64,000 nt of DNA from Arthrobacter sp. Bz4 (GCF_003075455.1 NZ_QDAE01000008.1:60216-124215), one strand, 5' to 3'; numbered from the stretch's first letter, positions 1 to 12,244 are shown. Program-made: numbers and translations. Notes: generated by a model not told the origin, from the sequence alone.

Positions 1-897
1 GATGCCCTGAAGCTGTTGTCCGGGCGGAAGTTCGATCTGGTAGTTGCCAACGAGGCGCGCGCGCTCCCCCTAGCTCATGCAGTCGCCGCTGGAGCACCCG
101 TGTGGGGCGACATGCATGAGTGGGCGCCCGAGGAACGCACCCAGGTGCTCTCCTGGCGGCTGCTCGTCGCTCCCTATATGACGCACGTCTGCCGCCAGTA
201 TCTTCCAACTGTCAGTGCAGTGACTACTGTCAATCACTCGATCGCCGATCTCTATAGGAATCGGTTCGGAGTACCGGTAGAAGTTGTCCGTAACTCCCTG
301 CCTTTCACCCAGCTGGAGCCGTCGCCCATGGAGCCCGGCACCATCCGTTTGGTACACAGCGGGGGCGCCGTGCCCGGACGCAACCTGGAGAGCCTCATTA
401 GCGCCGTCGCTCAGCTCGATGACCGGTTCACCCTCGACTTTTACCTCGTGGAAGCGCGCGACGGCGGCAAGTACCTCCGCGCACTGAAGGGCCTGGCTGA
501 CGATGACAGCAGGATCCGATTCCATCCCCCGGTGAAGCCCGAAGAGCTGGCCCGCACCCTCAACGCCTACGACGTCGGCGTCTACCAGCTGCCCCCAGCC
601 ACCACCAACCAGCGTCTCGCCTTGCCGAACAAGTTCTTCGATTTTGTCCAGGCACGCCTGGCATTGGTTTTTGGTCCCTCCATCGAGATCTCGCAGCTGG
701 TCCGGCAGCACGACCTTGGTTGGGTGACTGATGATTTTGATACCGAGTCCCTGGTCAAAACCCTGAGAGAGCTCACTCCCGAGAACGTGCAGCGATATAA
801 GCACAACTCTCACGCCGCTGCGGCAGTGCTCAGCTCCACCGAAGACGAAAAAACTTCCCGAGCCATCATCGACCGCCTACTCAGAGCCAGTAGCTAA
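1..897 (+). CDS. Glycosyltransferase, GT-B fold (family 4-like), 5' end cut off by the window
   Basis: The reading frame is open from base 1, so the true start lies upstream and about 298 C-terminal residues are visible. The order of features fits a GT-B glycosyltransferase: an N-terminal Rossmann half with LVVANEARALPLA near the start, then a second half beginning at IRLVHSGGAVPGRNLESL and a donor-binding stretch around LPNKFFDFVQARLAL. Such enzymes move a sugar from a nucleotide-sugar or lipid donor at the cytoplasmic face of the membrane. The neighbours are all cell-envelope polysaccharide genes, so a role in that polymer is inferred. Acceptor and sugar cannot be read from the sequence. 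Confidence 0.8.
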   Translation, partial: DALKLLSGRKFDLVVANEARALPLAHAVAAGAPVWGDMHEWAPEERTQVLSWRLLVAPYMTHVCRQYLPTVSAVTTVNHSIADLYRNRFGVPVEVVRNSLPFTQLEPSPMEPGTIRLVHSGGAVPGRNLESLISAVAQLDDRFTLDFYLVEARDGGKYLRALKGLADDDSRIRFHPPVKPEELARTLNAYDVGVYQLPPATTNQRLALPNKFFDFVQARLALVFGPSIEISQLVRQHDLGWVTDDFDTESLVKTLRELTPENVQRYKHNSHAAAAVLSSTEDEKTSRAIIDRLLRASS

Positions 898-976
898 TCC
901 GCCGGTGGACTCGGATTCTCTCAGCCTTCTGAAGTATGGTGGCTACTGTTCCAAAATCGATGACCCAGGAGAATAG

Positions 977-3004
977 ATGACGTGGTGGCAAGCTGCTCCC
1001 ACAATCCTCAGTGCCCTGGCATTGATGTTTATCCCCGGCTACCTCATTGCCCGCTCCTGCGGCAGTAGGGGAATCACCGCAGGGGCGCTGGCCTCCCCAC
1101 TCACCATCAGCGTCATCGCGCTGGGAGCAATTGCAGCGGACCTGGTCGGAGTAACGTGGAGCCTCTGGGTATTGATCGTACCCGTCCTCCTCCTCAGCGT
1201 GGGTGGACTAACCGTCCGCCTCCTGTGGCGCCATACTCATCCCACTGCTCATTCCGCCCGCCCTGCAGCACAACAGCACTCGGTCCAGCGGTCGATCGCG
1301 TTTGGATCGGCATTGGCCCTTGCAGCCGTGTTGATCGGGTGGCGGCTGATCGAAATCATCATCTCCCCGGACAATGTCTCGCAGACTTACGACGCCGGAT
1401 TCCACCTCAACGCGCTGCAGTTCATCAGCGACACAGGCTCGGCTTCTTCCCTCACGTTGGGTGGCCTGACAACCAACGGCGCTGACCCTTATTTCTACCC
1501 GGCCGCCTGGCACGGTTTCGTCTCACTGCTCACCCAGCTGACCCAGCTGACCCAGCTGACCCAGCTGACCCAGCTGACCCAGCTGACCCAGGCGAGCATA
1601 CCGGTGGCTGTCACAGCCTCAAGCCTGGTGATTTCGGCAGTGGTCTGGCCGATTGGCTGCATGTTCTTGTGTACCCGGATCACGGGCAACCGTCCCATTC
1701 CGCTTCTGGTCACCGGTGCACTCTCTGCAGCGTTCGGCGCCTTCCCTTACCTGATGCTTGATTTTGGCGTTCTCTACCCGAATTTGCTTTCCATAGCGCT
1801 GCTCCCAACCTCGATTGGCCTCGCAGCCATGGTCCTGCGCCTGAGCGCCGATAACCACGAAAAATGGGCAGTGAGTCTTCTGGGGTTCTTCGGCACGCTT
1901 CCCGGGCTCGCTTTGGCGCACCCGAGCACTCTGATGGCTCTTCTCGCCCTCATGTTGCCGATGGGCGCCGTCGCCCTTGTCCGGCATTGGCGTCACCTGC
2001 ACCACACGCAGTCGAAGGCGTGGAGATATCTCCCCTCAGTTGCCTCGCTGATCGTCTACGCGGTGGCTGTGTACTTGTTGTGGCTGCGGCTTCGGCCCGG
2101 AGAGGCCGCCTCCGACTGGAAGCCATTCCAAACCCCGGCACAAGCGTTCGGCGAGGTGCTCACATCAGCACCTCAAAGTCGACCCATCGCCCTCATGCTG
2201 ACCATCCTCGTGCTGGCAGGAATTCTTCATGTCCTCCAGCGGAAGGGCGGCTGGTGGGGATTGAGCCTATTCGTCGTGACCGGCTACCTCTTTGTGGTGG
2301 CGACAGCCTTCCCCCAGGACGACTACCGGGCGCTACTGACCGGTGTCTGGTACAACGACAGCTTCCGCCTTGCAGCACTGCTCCCGGTGACCACCATCGT
2401 TATTGCTGTGATCGGCGGTTCCTGGCTCGTCACGACTTTCGTGTCTCGGATCCAATCCTCGGCAACGGGCGCGCATCGATCCGGATACAGAGCGTCACTG
2501 CCAGCGGTTGCTGCGTTGGTGATTGCCATAGCTGTCATCACTGTCGGCTCCCAGGGCAAGCAGATGCGGGAAACAGTCACCACGGCTCAAGAGAGCTACG
2601 AGCTCACCGAAGATTCCGATTTCCTGTCCATCGATGAACGGGCACTCATTGAGCGGTTGCCGGGCCAGTTGCCCGACGACGCGGTCATCGCTGGCAATCC
2701 CTGGACAGGCACCCTCTACGCGTACGCACTGGCTGGCATACCAACGCTGACTCCTCACGTTGGCTCGACCGGAGGCGACGAGAATCTGACCATCCTGAAC
2801 CGTCTTCACCTAGCTGGCTCCGACCCTGACATATGTCAGCTAGTCGAAACACTCAATAGCTACTACGTGCTCGATTTTGGGGACACAGAGTTACACCTAG
2901 GCGACCATAACTACCCCGGTGTCGAGGACCTGGCGATCAAACCTGGTTTCCGGCTACTGGATTCGGAGGGCGATGCCGCCCTCTACGAAGTAACTGCCTG
3001 TTAG
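977..3004 (+). CDS. Large multi-pass membrane protein (DUF6541-like), 675 aa
   Basis: The gene starts at ATG with AGGAG seven bases upstream. The protein has a hydrophobic N-terminus (IPGYLIARS near residue 20) and many membrane segments up to about residue 525, followed by a soluble C-terminal part of about 150 residues, probably outside the cell. The layout resembles actinobacterial envelope membrane proteins of the DUF6541 type, some of which look like distant GT-C glycosyltransferases. That family assignment is by resemblance only. It follows a glycosyltransferase on the same strand with a 79-bp gap. A run of six identical TQL triplets sits at about residues 186-205 between membrane segments (see the repeat entry). 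It ends 22 bp from the convergent ABC transporter operon. Confidence 0.75.
   Translation: MTWWQAAPTILSALALMFIPGYLIARSCGSRGITAGALASPLTISVIALGAIAADLVGVTWSLWVLIVPVLLLSVGGLTVRLLWRHTHPTAHSARPAAQQHSVQRSIAFGSALALAAVLIGWRLIEIIISPDNVSQTYDAGFHLNALQFISDTGSASSLTLGGLTTNGADPYFYPAAWHGFVSLLTQLTQLTQLTQLTQLTQLTQASIPVAVTASSLVISAVVWPIGCMFLCTRITGNRPIPLLVTGALSAAFGAFPYLMLDFGVLYPNLLSIALLPTSIGLAAMVLRLSADNHEKWAVSLLGFFGTLPGLALAHPSTLMALLALMLPMGAVALVRHWRHLHHTQSKAWRYLPSVASLIVYAVAVYLLWLRLRPGEAASDWKPFQTPAQAFGEVLTSAPQSRPIALMLTILVLAGILHVLQRKGGWWGLSLFVVTGYLFVVATAFPQDDYRALLTGVWYNDSFRLAALLPVTTIVIAVIGGSWLVTTFVSRIQSSATGAHRSGYRASLPAVAALVIAIAVITVGSQGKQMRETVTTAQESYELTEDSDFLSIDERALIERLPGQLPDDAVIAGNPWTGTLYAYALAGIPTLTPHVGSTGGDENLTILNRLHLAGSDPDICQLVETLNSYYVLDFGDTELHLGDHNYPGVEDLAIKPGFRLLDSEGDAALYEVTAC
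1532..1591 (+). repeat. In-frame 9-bp tandem repeat encoding (TQL)n
   Basis: The unit acccagctg occurs six times without any mismatch from 1532 to 1585, followed by a partial seventh copy (acccag). It encodes TQL x6 then TQ inside the 977-3004 membrane protein. Because the unit is a multiple of three, gain or loss of copies keeps the frame. The DNA identity of the copies points to recent slippage rather than old conserved protein structure. Confidence 0.95.
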
Positions 3005-3026
3005 GTACTGGCTCCCCCGGTAGCCG

Positions 3027-3761
3027 CTAAATCGAGCCGCCGCGGAGATGGGCGACGGCGTCGTGAACTGGCCCGTCGAAGATAATCTTGCCGTGGGCAA
3101 GAATGACTCCCCGTTCGCAGACCTGAGCAACGAGGTCCAGATCATGGCTGACAACCACAAGTGTCTTCCCAGCCGCTGCCAACTCCATGATCTTGGCGAT
3201 GCACTTCCGCTGGAACGGTTCATCCCCCACGGCAAGGATTTCGTCGACAAGGAAGACTTCCGGATTGGTGTGCACTGCGACGGAAAAGGCCAGGCGAAGG
3301 TACATACCCGAGGAGTAAAACTTCACCTCCGTGTCGATGAACTGACCGATCTCCGAGAAATCCACGATGGATTCGAACAGGTCATCGATCTGTTGCTCCG
3401 TCATGCCCAGGATGGCTCCGTTCAGATAAACGTTGTCCCGACCGCTCAGGTCCGGGTGGAAACCCGCCCCTACCTCAATCAGCCCGGCGACTCTTCCCCT
3501 GGTCCGCACTGTGCCGTCGTCCGGCAGCATGACGCCCGAGATGTGTTTCAGGAGCGTCGACTTCCCCGAGCCATTGAGCCCCAGCAGGGCCACCGACTCT
3601 CCCTGCCTAACATCCAGCGATACATCGTCCAGCGCGTGAAACTTCTTCGACAGGTCGCCTTTGCGGCCCTTGACGAGCCAGACGAACGCCTCCTTGATGG
3701 AACGGGTATGTCGCAACACGAACTGTTTGGAAATGCCGCGTACTTCAATTGCAGTCGTCAT
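3027..3761 (-). CDS. ABC transporter ATP-binding protein, polysaccharide exporter (Wzt/TagH type)
   Basis: This is the ATPase of an ABC-2 polysaccharide exporter. It shows Walker A (LLGLNGSGKSTLLKHISG), the signature region FYSSGMYLRLAFSVAV and Walker B VFLVDEILAVGD. The YSSGM form of the signature is typical of Wzt, TagH and Rv3781-type exporters. At 244 residues it lacks the C-terminal carbohydrate-binding extension of long Wzt proteins. I chose ATG at 3761 because AGGAG lies eight bases upstream; a GTG two codons earlier (3767) would be only two bases from it. It is the last gene of the glf-glfT-permease-ATPase operon and abuts the permease. Its likely cargo is the galactan-type glycan made by the two upstream genes. 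Confidence 0.9.
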   Translation of the reverse strand: MTTAIEVRGISKQFVLRHTRSIKEAFVWLVKGRKGDLSKKFHALDDVSLDVRQGESVALLGLNGSGKSTLLKHISGVMLPDDGTVRTRGRVAGLIEVGAGFHPDLSGRDNVYLNGAILGMTEQQIDDLFESIVDFSEIGQFIDTEVKFYSSGMYLRLAFSVAVHTNPEVFLVDEILAVGDEPFQRKCIAKIMELAAAGKTLVVVSHDLDLVAQVCERGVILAHGKIIFDGPVHDAVAHLRGGSI

Positions 3762-3763
3762 TG

Positions 3764-4654
3764 TCACAACTCCTGGGCGAAGCGGCCCTCAAGCCGCCGG
3801 AAGGTCCATTGGCCGAAAATGGTCACCAGAAGGGCAGTCCCCAGTCCGATCGGGAGCCACATGTCGAGCAGGTTCGGCGGTGCAGCAATCAACGGATCGG
3901 TGATCTCTGATGTAGTGGGAAGCCAGAAGGCAAAGTGAAACAGTTCCACTGCGATAGTCAACGGATTAGCCTGATAGATCACCAGCAGCACCGACGCTGC
4001 TCCTGCCGAGAATGCCGTTGCCAGGCCATCCCGGACCATGGTCCAGGTGTAGAGCACGGGTGAAGCCCAGGTGGCGATCATCAGGAGCATATCGACGAAG
4101 TTCTCGCTGTCCCTGAAGTACACATTGGCGGCACCGAAGAATAACCCCAGACCCGTGGCCAGCAACGCGACAATGGTGAACCCTGCCACCGCGGCAAAAA
4201 TCTGGAAGAAGCCCGGGGTCCAACCAGCGAACAGGCAGGCCACCAGCAGCACCAGCAGTTGCGGAAGGAAATGCACCGCCGACACCCACACCGACGCAAC
4301 CGGGAACAGTTCGCGGGGAAGGTAGATCTTCTTGATCAATCCGCCGTTGCCCACCACCGAGCGGGAGGCGTTACCGAGCGCCTCATTGAAGAAGTTGATC
4401 AGCACGATGCCCGAAAACAGGTAAATGGCATAATTCTCGGTGTTGCGGTTCATCCCAAGGAAAACCCCGAGCGCAAACCAGAACACCAGGAACTGCACTC
4501 CTGGCTTGACGTACGACCAGAGGATCCCCAATACGGAGCCGCGGTATCTGACCTTCAGTTCCTTGGCGACCAGAAGCTTCAGAAGGAAGCGGGACCGCAG
4601 GACGTCGCGGAGACCAGCACCCAGACCGGGCGTGGTGAGTTCGCTGGTGCTCAA
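3764..4654 (-). CDS. ABC-2 type polysaccharide export permease (Wzm/TagG type)
   Basis: A 296-residue integral membrane protein with the ABC-2 permease layout. A cytoplasmic N-terminus carries KELKVRYRGSVLGILWSYVKP, the conserved amphipathic lead-in of TagG/Wzm proteins, and is followed by about six membrane segments. It forms the channel that carries a lipid-linked glycan across the membrane, powered by the ATPase gene next to it. Mycobacterial Rv3783, the galactan exporter permease, is the closest contextual parallel. The start is an inferred TTG four bases after the preceding stop, with only a weak purine-rich stretch before it, so translation is probably coupled to the upstream gene. Confidence 0.9.
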   Translation of the reverse strand: MSTSELTTPGLGAGLRDVLRSRFLLKLLVAKELKVRYRGSVLGILWSYVKPGVQFLVFWFALGVFLGMNRNTENYAIYLFSGIVLINFFNEALGNASRSVVGNGGLIKKIYLPRELFPVASVWVSAVHFLPQLLVLLVACLFAGWTPGFFQIFAAVAGFTIVALLATGLGLFFGAANVYFRDSENFVDMLLMIATWASPVLYTWTMVRDGLATAFSAGAASVLLVIYQANPLTIAVELFHFAFWLPTTSEITDPLIAAPPNLLDMWLPIGLGTALLVTIFGQWTFRRLEGRFAQEL

Positions 4655-4657
4655 CCG

Positions 4658-7878
<3,221 letters not shown>

Positions 7879-7949
7879 TCAGCGCTCTGCCTGCACAAGA
7901 TTACCGGAGAATCAGGTTGCGCCTTGTATTTGGGCCACTGGGCAACGGC

Positions 7950-7962
7950 TAAAGTGGAACCC
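7950..7962 (+). promoter_or_regulatory. Candidate leaderless promoter for the wbpI-like gene
   Basis: TAAAGT at 7950-7955 fits the actinobacterial -10 pattern TANNNT. The A of the ATG at 7963 lies seven bases beyond it, which is where transcription would start. No good ribosome-binding site precedes the ATG. A -35 box is not clear. The 7843-7962 gap also has to hold the divergent glf promoter. Confidence 0.35.
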
Positions 7963-9018
7963 ATGCGTATCCTTAGCGTCGTTGGCGCACGCCCACAGTT
8001 CGTCAAGCTCGCCCCCATTGCCGCAGCAATGAAAGGCCAGGTTGAGCACATCATCGTTCATACTGGCCAGCACTACGACTCCCTGATGTCGGATGTGTTT
8101 TTTCAGGACCTGGCCATTCCCGCACCCGACTACAACCTGGGTGTGGGATCGGGCAAGCATGGCAAACAAACCGGAGCGATGCTCACCGGGCTTGAGGAGA
8201 TTTTCGAGCAGGAACGCCCTGACATGGTGCTTGTCTATGGAGACACCAACTCAACTCTCGCAGCAGCCCTCGCGGCTGTGAAGCTGCACATTCCGGTGGC
8301 ACATCTTGAGGCGGGTCTCCGCTCGTTTAACCGCCGAATGCCGGAGGAACACAACCGGGTGCTGACTGACCACGCCTCCGACCTCCTGCTGGCACCCACC
8401 GAAACAGCTATGGCCCATCTTGCCACTGAGGGATTGGCGTCGAAGAGCGTGCTCGTTGGCGATGTGATGACTGATGTCCTGTTCAAGACCCGTGATTCAC
8501 TGGTGTCGCAGAACGAGCCGCTACCGACCGGGATGGTCAGTGGCGGTTACTACGTGAGCACCATTCACCGACCGGACAATACAGACGATCTTGGCCGACT
8601 CCAGCAGATCGTCACGTCCCTGTCTCAGCTCGACAAGCCGGTACTGCTGTTGGCTCACCCACGCCTGGTGGATCTCGCGGCGCGCCATGGCATCGAGCTG
8701 GAAACCGGATCCATCCGGGTGGGCCAGCCGCTAGCTTACCCCGGACTGATCAATGCGGTGATGAACAGTGCTGGCGTGATTACCGACTCGGGCGGCCTGC
8801 AGAAGGAAGCCTTCCTGCTACGGGTGCCGTGCACAACCATCCGTCCAGAGACTGAGTGGGTGGAGACAGTCGAGCTCGGCTGGAACGTGCTGGTGTCCGA
8901 CGATCTGAGCGTCCTGGCAGAGACGGTACAGCGCCCTCAGCCGTCCCCGACCTCTGCCGCACCTTACGGCGAAGGCGACGCAGCACTTGAGGTAGTGCGC
9001 GCCCTACTGGTCAGGTAG
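7963..9018 (+). CDS. UDP-N-acetylglucosamine 2-epimerase family (WbpI/WecB type)
   Basis: A non-hydrolysing UDP-GlcNAc 2-epimerase of 351 residues. It shows GARPQFVKLAPI at the N-terminus, HTGQHYD, VYGDTNSTLAAALAAVKL, HLEAGLRSFNRRMPEEHNR and GGLQKEAFLLRVPC. The TIHRPDNTDD segment and the VYGDTNST block look more like WbpI, which epimerises UDP-2,3-diacetamido-glucuronic acid, than like housekeeping WecB. The four other enzymes of that pathway are encoded just beyond the next gene, which supports a WbpI role, but substrate is inferred. I chose ATG 7963; an in-frame TTG at 7924 adds 13 unconserved residues. The gene overlaps the convergent glycosyltransferase by 15 bp. Confidence 0.85.
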   Translation: MRILSVVGARPQFVKLAPIAAAMKGQVEHIIVHTGQHYDSLMSDVFFQDLAIPAPDYNLGVGSGKHGKQTGAMLTGLEEIFEQERPDMVLVYGDTNSTLAAALAAVKLHIPVAHLEAGLRSFNRRMPEEHNRVLTDHASDLLLAPTETAMAHLATEGLASKSVLVGDVMTDVLFKTRDSLVSQNEPLPTGMVSGGYYVSTIHRPDNTDDLGRLQQIVTSLSQLDKPVLLLAHPRLVDLAARHGIELETGSIRVGQPLAYPGLINAVMNSAGVITDSGGLQKEAFLLRVPCTTIRPETEWVETVELGWNVLVSDDLSVLAETVQRPQPSPTSAAPYGEGDAALEVVRALLVR

Positions 9019-10152
9019 CTGACGCAAGACCACTGCCGCTGCGCGTTGACCTGTGAGGCGCAGCGAGGCATTGTCTTCGACCCACGCTGAGCGCACTGCC
9101 CTGCCGTCATCGCTCTGACGGAGCACGCGGATCATCTTCTCGGCGACTGCTTCAGCAGAAAAATCCGAGGCGAGCCCGAGCCCGTTGTCGGCTACCATGC
9201 TTGCGCAGTCACCCCCGCCGGCGAAGATCACGGGTGTTCCGCAGGCTGCCGCCGCATAGATCTTGGTAGGTTTGGCGAAGTCATATCCTTGGTCCGGCAC
9301 GATACTGACCACTGCGGCTGTCGCACCGCGGATCCATCGCGCGGCCTCCGCAGGCTGAACCACTCCCCCGAAGGTAACCCTGCCGGGCGCGACGTCGTCC
9401 GCTAGCTGGCGTAGTTCGGTCTCGGCAGATCCTTGACCAAAGAAGTGAAGCTGAACTGCAGGGAATTCCTTGGCGACCAGCGCAATCGCTTCGATAAAGA
9501 TGCCGGCACCCTGCCATTCCGACATCGTTCCGGTGTAGACGAAGTATGGGTATTCGACCGGGGCTGAATCACCGTCGCGGGTGAATACTGTCGTATCTAC
9601 CCCGTTGTTGACAACTGTCAGACGCTGCGGATCCACTTCGAAGGCAGCAATCTGGTCGGCTACCCCGTCGGAGATGGCGATCACGGTGCTGGCTTTCCGC
9701 AGGGCGTGCCCTTCCAGGAACCGCATACAACCAATCACCCACCGGGGCGCCTGGATTGCGACGAGGGCATCCGTCCAGACGTCGGCCGCATAGTAAACAT
9801 AAGGCCGACGGCGCAGCACCGAGCTAAGCGCTACCATCACACCTGTGGTGGGGGGCGGCTCCGAGACGACGACGTCGGCCCTCGACAGCAGGAGCCTAAA
9901 GAACAGAGGAACGTCGAAGGACATGTACTGCACATAGCCCCGGACGTTGCCGCCAGCGTCGCGTAGCACCGGCCACCGTGAAACGTCGGGGCGCCGTGCG
10001 GTGCCCGGTGTCTCTTTCGGCGGCTGGGTCGTCAGCACGCGGACTGATGCTCCGGCCTCGCGCAGGCCGCTGACAAGAGCCTCAAGACGGAAGGCTGCGG
10101 CACCTACCTCGGGGGGATACAGGCGGGTGGCTACCAAAACCCTCGGCTTCAC
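9004..10152 (-). CDS. Glycosyltransferase family 4
   Basis: A 382-residue GT-B glycosyltransferase. The N-terminal acceptor half begins VLVATRLYPPEVGAAAFRLE, the typical GT4 opening. The donor half includes FVYTGTMSEWQGAGIF, LHFFGQGSAETELRQL and PTKIYAAAACGTPVIFAG, which carries the region that binds the nucleotide-sugar. It starts with a GTG that overlaps the stop of the upstream oxidoreductase (GTGA). It is the last gene of the minus-strand wbpA-D-E-B-type operon, so it may add the diacetamido-mannuronic acid or a neighbouring sugar to the growing glycan. Sugar specificity cannot be read from sequence. Confidence 0.88.
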   Translation of the reverse strand: MKPRVLVATRLYPPEVGAAAFRLEALVSGLREAGASVRVLTTQPPKETPGTARRPDVSRWPVLRDAGGNVRGYVQYMSFDVPLFFRLLLSRADVVVSEPPPTTGVMVALSSVLRRRPYVYYAADVWTDALVAIQAPRWVIGCMRFLEGHALRKASTVIAISDGVADQIAAFEVDPQRLTVVNNGVDTTVFTRDGDSAPVEYPYFVYTGTMSEWQGAGIFIEAIALVAKEFPAVQLHFFGQGSAETELRQLADDVAPGRVTFGGVVQPAEAARWIRGATAAVVSIVPDQGYDFAKPTKIYAAAACGTPVIFAGGGDCASMVADNGLGLASDFSAEAVAEKMIRVLRQSDDGRAVRSAWVEDNASLRLTGQRAAAVVLRQLPDQ

Positions 10153-11141
10153 GCAGTGAGGCTTATCATGGACATTTTAGTGGCCGATTCGATGATGGCC
10201 TCTGCTACACGGAGGGTGTTGAGTCCTTCGCGCATGGTGACGATGTTGTTGGAGGTGCCCAGCACGGCGTCCCTGAAGGCCTCGTGTTCGGATCTGAGGG
10301 GTTCGCGTTTGGTCAGGGCGAGGCGGGTGATGTTGCCTTCGGAGACTCCCCTGAAGTTGGAGACGGCTTCCCATTCGGTGTTGATGGTGCCGTTTTCGAA
10401 GAACGTCAGGTCGGCGGTGAGGGTATCAGCGACGAACGCTCCCTTTTCCCCCGTGACCACGGTGAGGCGTTCCTTCATCGGGGAGAGCCAGTTCACCAGG
10501 TGGGAGGTGATCACGCCGTTTTCCAGCTGGCACGACGCGGTGACCATGTCCTCGTGCGGGCGACCGGATCGGGTGCTGGTCAGCGCGGAGACTGATGCGA
10601 AGGGTGACTGCGCGAGCCAGGCGGTCAGATCAATGTCGTGGGTGCCGAGGTCCTTCACGACGCCGACATCGGCGATGCGGGACGGGAACGGGCCCTGACG
10701 GCGGGTGGCGATCTGGTAGACCTCCCCCAGGTCGCCGTTCTCAATCCTGGCCCGCAGTGACTGCAATGCAGGGTTGAACCGCTCGATGTGGCCGACCGCT
10801 CCGACCAGATTGCGCTCTTCAAACGCGTCCACGAGGCGTTGCCCGCCGTCGATGGTCGACGCGATGGGCTTCTCCACCATGGTGTGGATGCCCGCGGCCG
10901 CCAACGCCAACCCGACTTCCTCATGGAGACCAGTCGGGACCGCGCACACAGCCATGTCGATGCCCTGGTTGATGAGCGCTTCGACCGAACCGCAGACCGG
11001 CAGGGACCCGGCGACACCGTGCGGGTCACCGAACGCATCAGCGACAGCGACGAGTTCGAGGCCCTCAACTTCCCGGATCACCCGGGCGTGATGGCGTCCC
11101 ATCATGCCGAGCCCGATCAAACCGACTTTCAGATCAACCAT
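10149..11141 (-). CDS. Gfo/Idh/MocA oxidoreductase, probable UDP-GlcNAcA 3-dehydrogenase (WbpB/WlbA type)
   Basis: A 330-residue NAD-dependent sugar oxidoreductase. The Rossmann motif VGLIGLGMMGRHHARVI opens the protein, the conserved MVEKPIAS lysine-proline motif follows at about residue 90, and GHIERFNPA and DVGVVKDLGTHDIDLTAWL match the WbpB/WlbA subfamily. Those enzymes oxidise C3 of UDP-N-acetyl-glucosaminuronic acid to a 3-keto sugar. It lies directly after the aminotransferase gene with a two-base gap and before the glycosyltransferase with a four-base overlap. The pairing with an aminotransferase and hexapeptide acetyltransferase makes the 3-dehydrogenase role likely. Confidence 0.87.
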   Translation of the reverse strand: MVDLKVGLIGLGMMGRHHARVIREVEGLELVAVADAFGDPHGVAGSLPVCGSVEALINQGIDMAVCAVPTGLHEEVGLALAAAGIHTMVEKPIASTIDGGQRLVDAFEERNLVGAVGHIERFNPALQSLRARIENGDLGEVYQIATRRQGPFPSRIADVGVVKDLGTHDIDLTAWLAQSPFASVSALTSTRSGRPHEDMVTASCQLENGVITSHLVNWLSPMKERLTVVTGEKGAFVADTLTADLTFFENGTINTEWEAVSNFRGVSEGNITRLALTKREPLRSEHEAFRDAVLGTSNNIVTMREGLNTLRVAEAIIESATKMSMISLTA

Positions 11142-11143
11142 GC

Positions 11144-12244
11144 TCAGGCTCCTGCCGTGGTCAACGCGTTGACCGCTTCAACGATGCGTTCCAGGTCTTC
11201 CTGGTCCAGCGACGGGTGCACCGGCAGGGATAGCACTTCCTGGGCCGCGATCTCCGTGTTGGGCAGGTCCTCTTCACGCATGAAGGACGGCAGACGGTGG
11301 TTCGGGATCGGGTAATACACTCCCGAACCGATCTGGTAGTCCTCCTTCAACGCGGAGGCGAGCTTGTCCCGGGCAGCAGCGCCGCCATCGACCCGCACCG
11401 TGTACTGGTGGTAGACGTGCTCGGCTCCCGGAGCCACGGCAGGGGTGCCGACCCCGGTGAGATTCGCATCCAGGAACGCGGCATTAGCTTTGCGCTGAGC
11501 CGTCCAACCCATCACCTTGGTCAACTGGACCCGCCCGATTGCAGCATGCAGGTTGGTCATCCGGGCGTTGAAGCCCACCAGCTCGTTCTCATACTGGCGT
11601 TCCATCCCCTGGTTACGCAGCAACCTCAGGTTCCGTTCGATGGTCGCGTCGCCGGTGGACACCATGCCACCCTCACCCGAGGTCATGTTTTTCGTCGGAT
11701 ACAGCGAGAACATCGCGAAGTCCCCGAACGTGCCCACTTTCCGGCCGTCCAAGCCGGCACCATGAGCCTGCGCCGCGTCTTCGAACAAGCCGATTGAATG
11801 CTTATCGGCCAGGGCCCGGAACTGAACGATATTTGCGGGGTGCCCGTACAGGTGCACCGGCATGATGCCCTTGGTGCGGTCGGTGATCAACGACTCCACG
11901 TGGGCAATGTCCAGGCAGTAATGATCCAGTTCAATATCAGCGAAGACCGGTGTCGCACCGGTCAGGGCCACCGAGTTGGCGGTCGCGGCGAATGTGAAGG
12001 ACGGCACAATCACCTCATCCCCAGGGCCCACCCCCGCAGCCAACAATCCCAGGTGCAGCCCGGACGTCCCGGAATTCACTGCCACAGCCGCCCGACCGTC
12101 TAACAGGACGTCGGAGAACTCGGTCTCGAAGGACGCCACCTCGGCGCCCTGCGCGAGCATCCCTGAAAGCAGTACGGCATCCACCGCTGCCCGCTCGTCG
12201 TCCCCTACAATCGGCTTCGCTGCCGGAATGAACCCTTTACTCAT
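11144..12244 (-). CDS. DegT/DnrJ/EryC1 aminotransferase, probable WbpE/WlbC-type 3-aminotransferase
   Basis: A 366-residue PLP-dependent sugar aminotransferase. It begins FIPAAKPIVGDDERAAV and carries AVNSGTSGLHLGLLAAGV, DAAQAHGAGLDGRKVGTFGD and the PLP lysine in SLYPTKNMTSGEGG. In the 2,3-diacetamido-sugar pathway, WbpE uses glutamate to aminate the 3-keto sugar made by WbpB. I chose the ATG at 12244: it overlaps the upstream acetyltransferase stop (ATGA) and matches the usual N-terminus. An in-frame start 30 codons earlier would add sequence read from inside that gene. The gene lies between the matching acetyltransferase and dehydrogenase. Confidence 0.9.
   Translation of the reverse strand: MSKGFIPAAKPIVGDDERAAVDAVLLSGMLAQGAEVASFETEFSDVLLDGRAAVAVNSGTSGLHLGLLAAGVGPGDEVIVPSFTFAATANSVALTGATPVFADIELDHYCLDIAHVESLITDRTKGIMPVHLYGHPANIVQFRALADKHSIGLFEDAAQAHGAGLDGRKVGTFGDFAMFSLYPTKNMTSGEGGMVSTGDATIERNLRLLRNQGMERQYENELVGFNARMTNLHAAIGRVQLTKVMGWTAQRKANAAFLDANLTGVGTPAVAPGAEHVYHQYTVRVDGGAAARDKLASALKEDYQIGSGVYYPIPNHRLPSFMREEDLPNTEIAAQEVLSLPVHPSLDQEDLERIVEAVNALTTAGA

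Noticed and set aside
3048..3938. 296-residue open frame on the plus strand over the ABC exporter
   Set aside because: The ABC ATPase and permease on the other strand have clear Walker and permease motifs and fit the operon; this frame has none.
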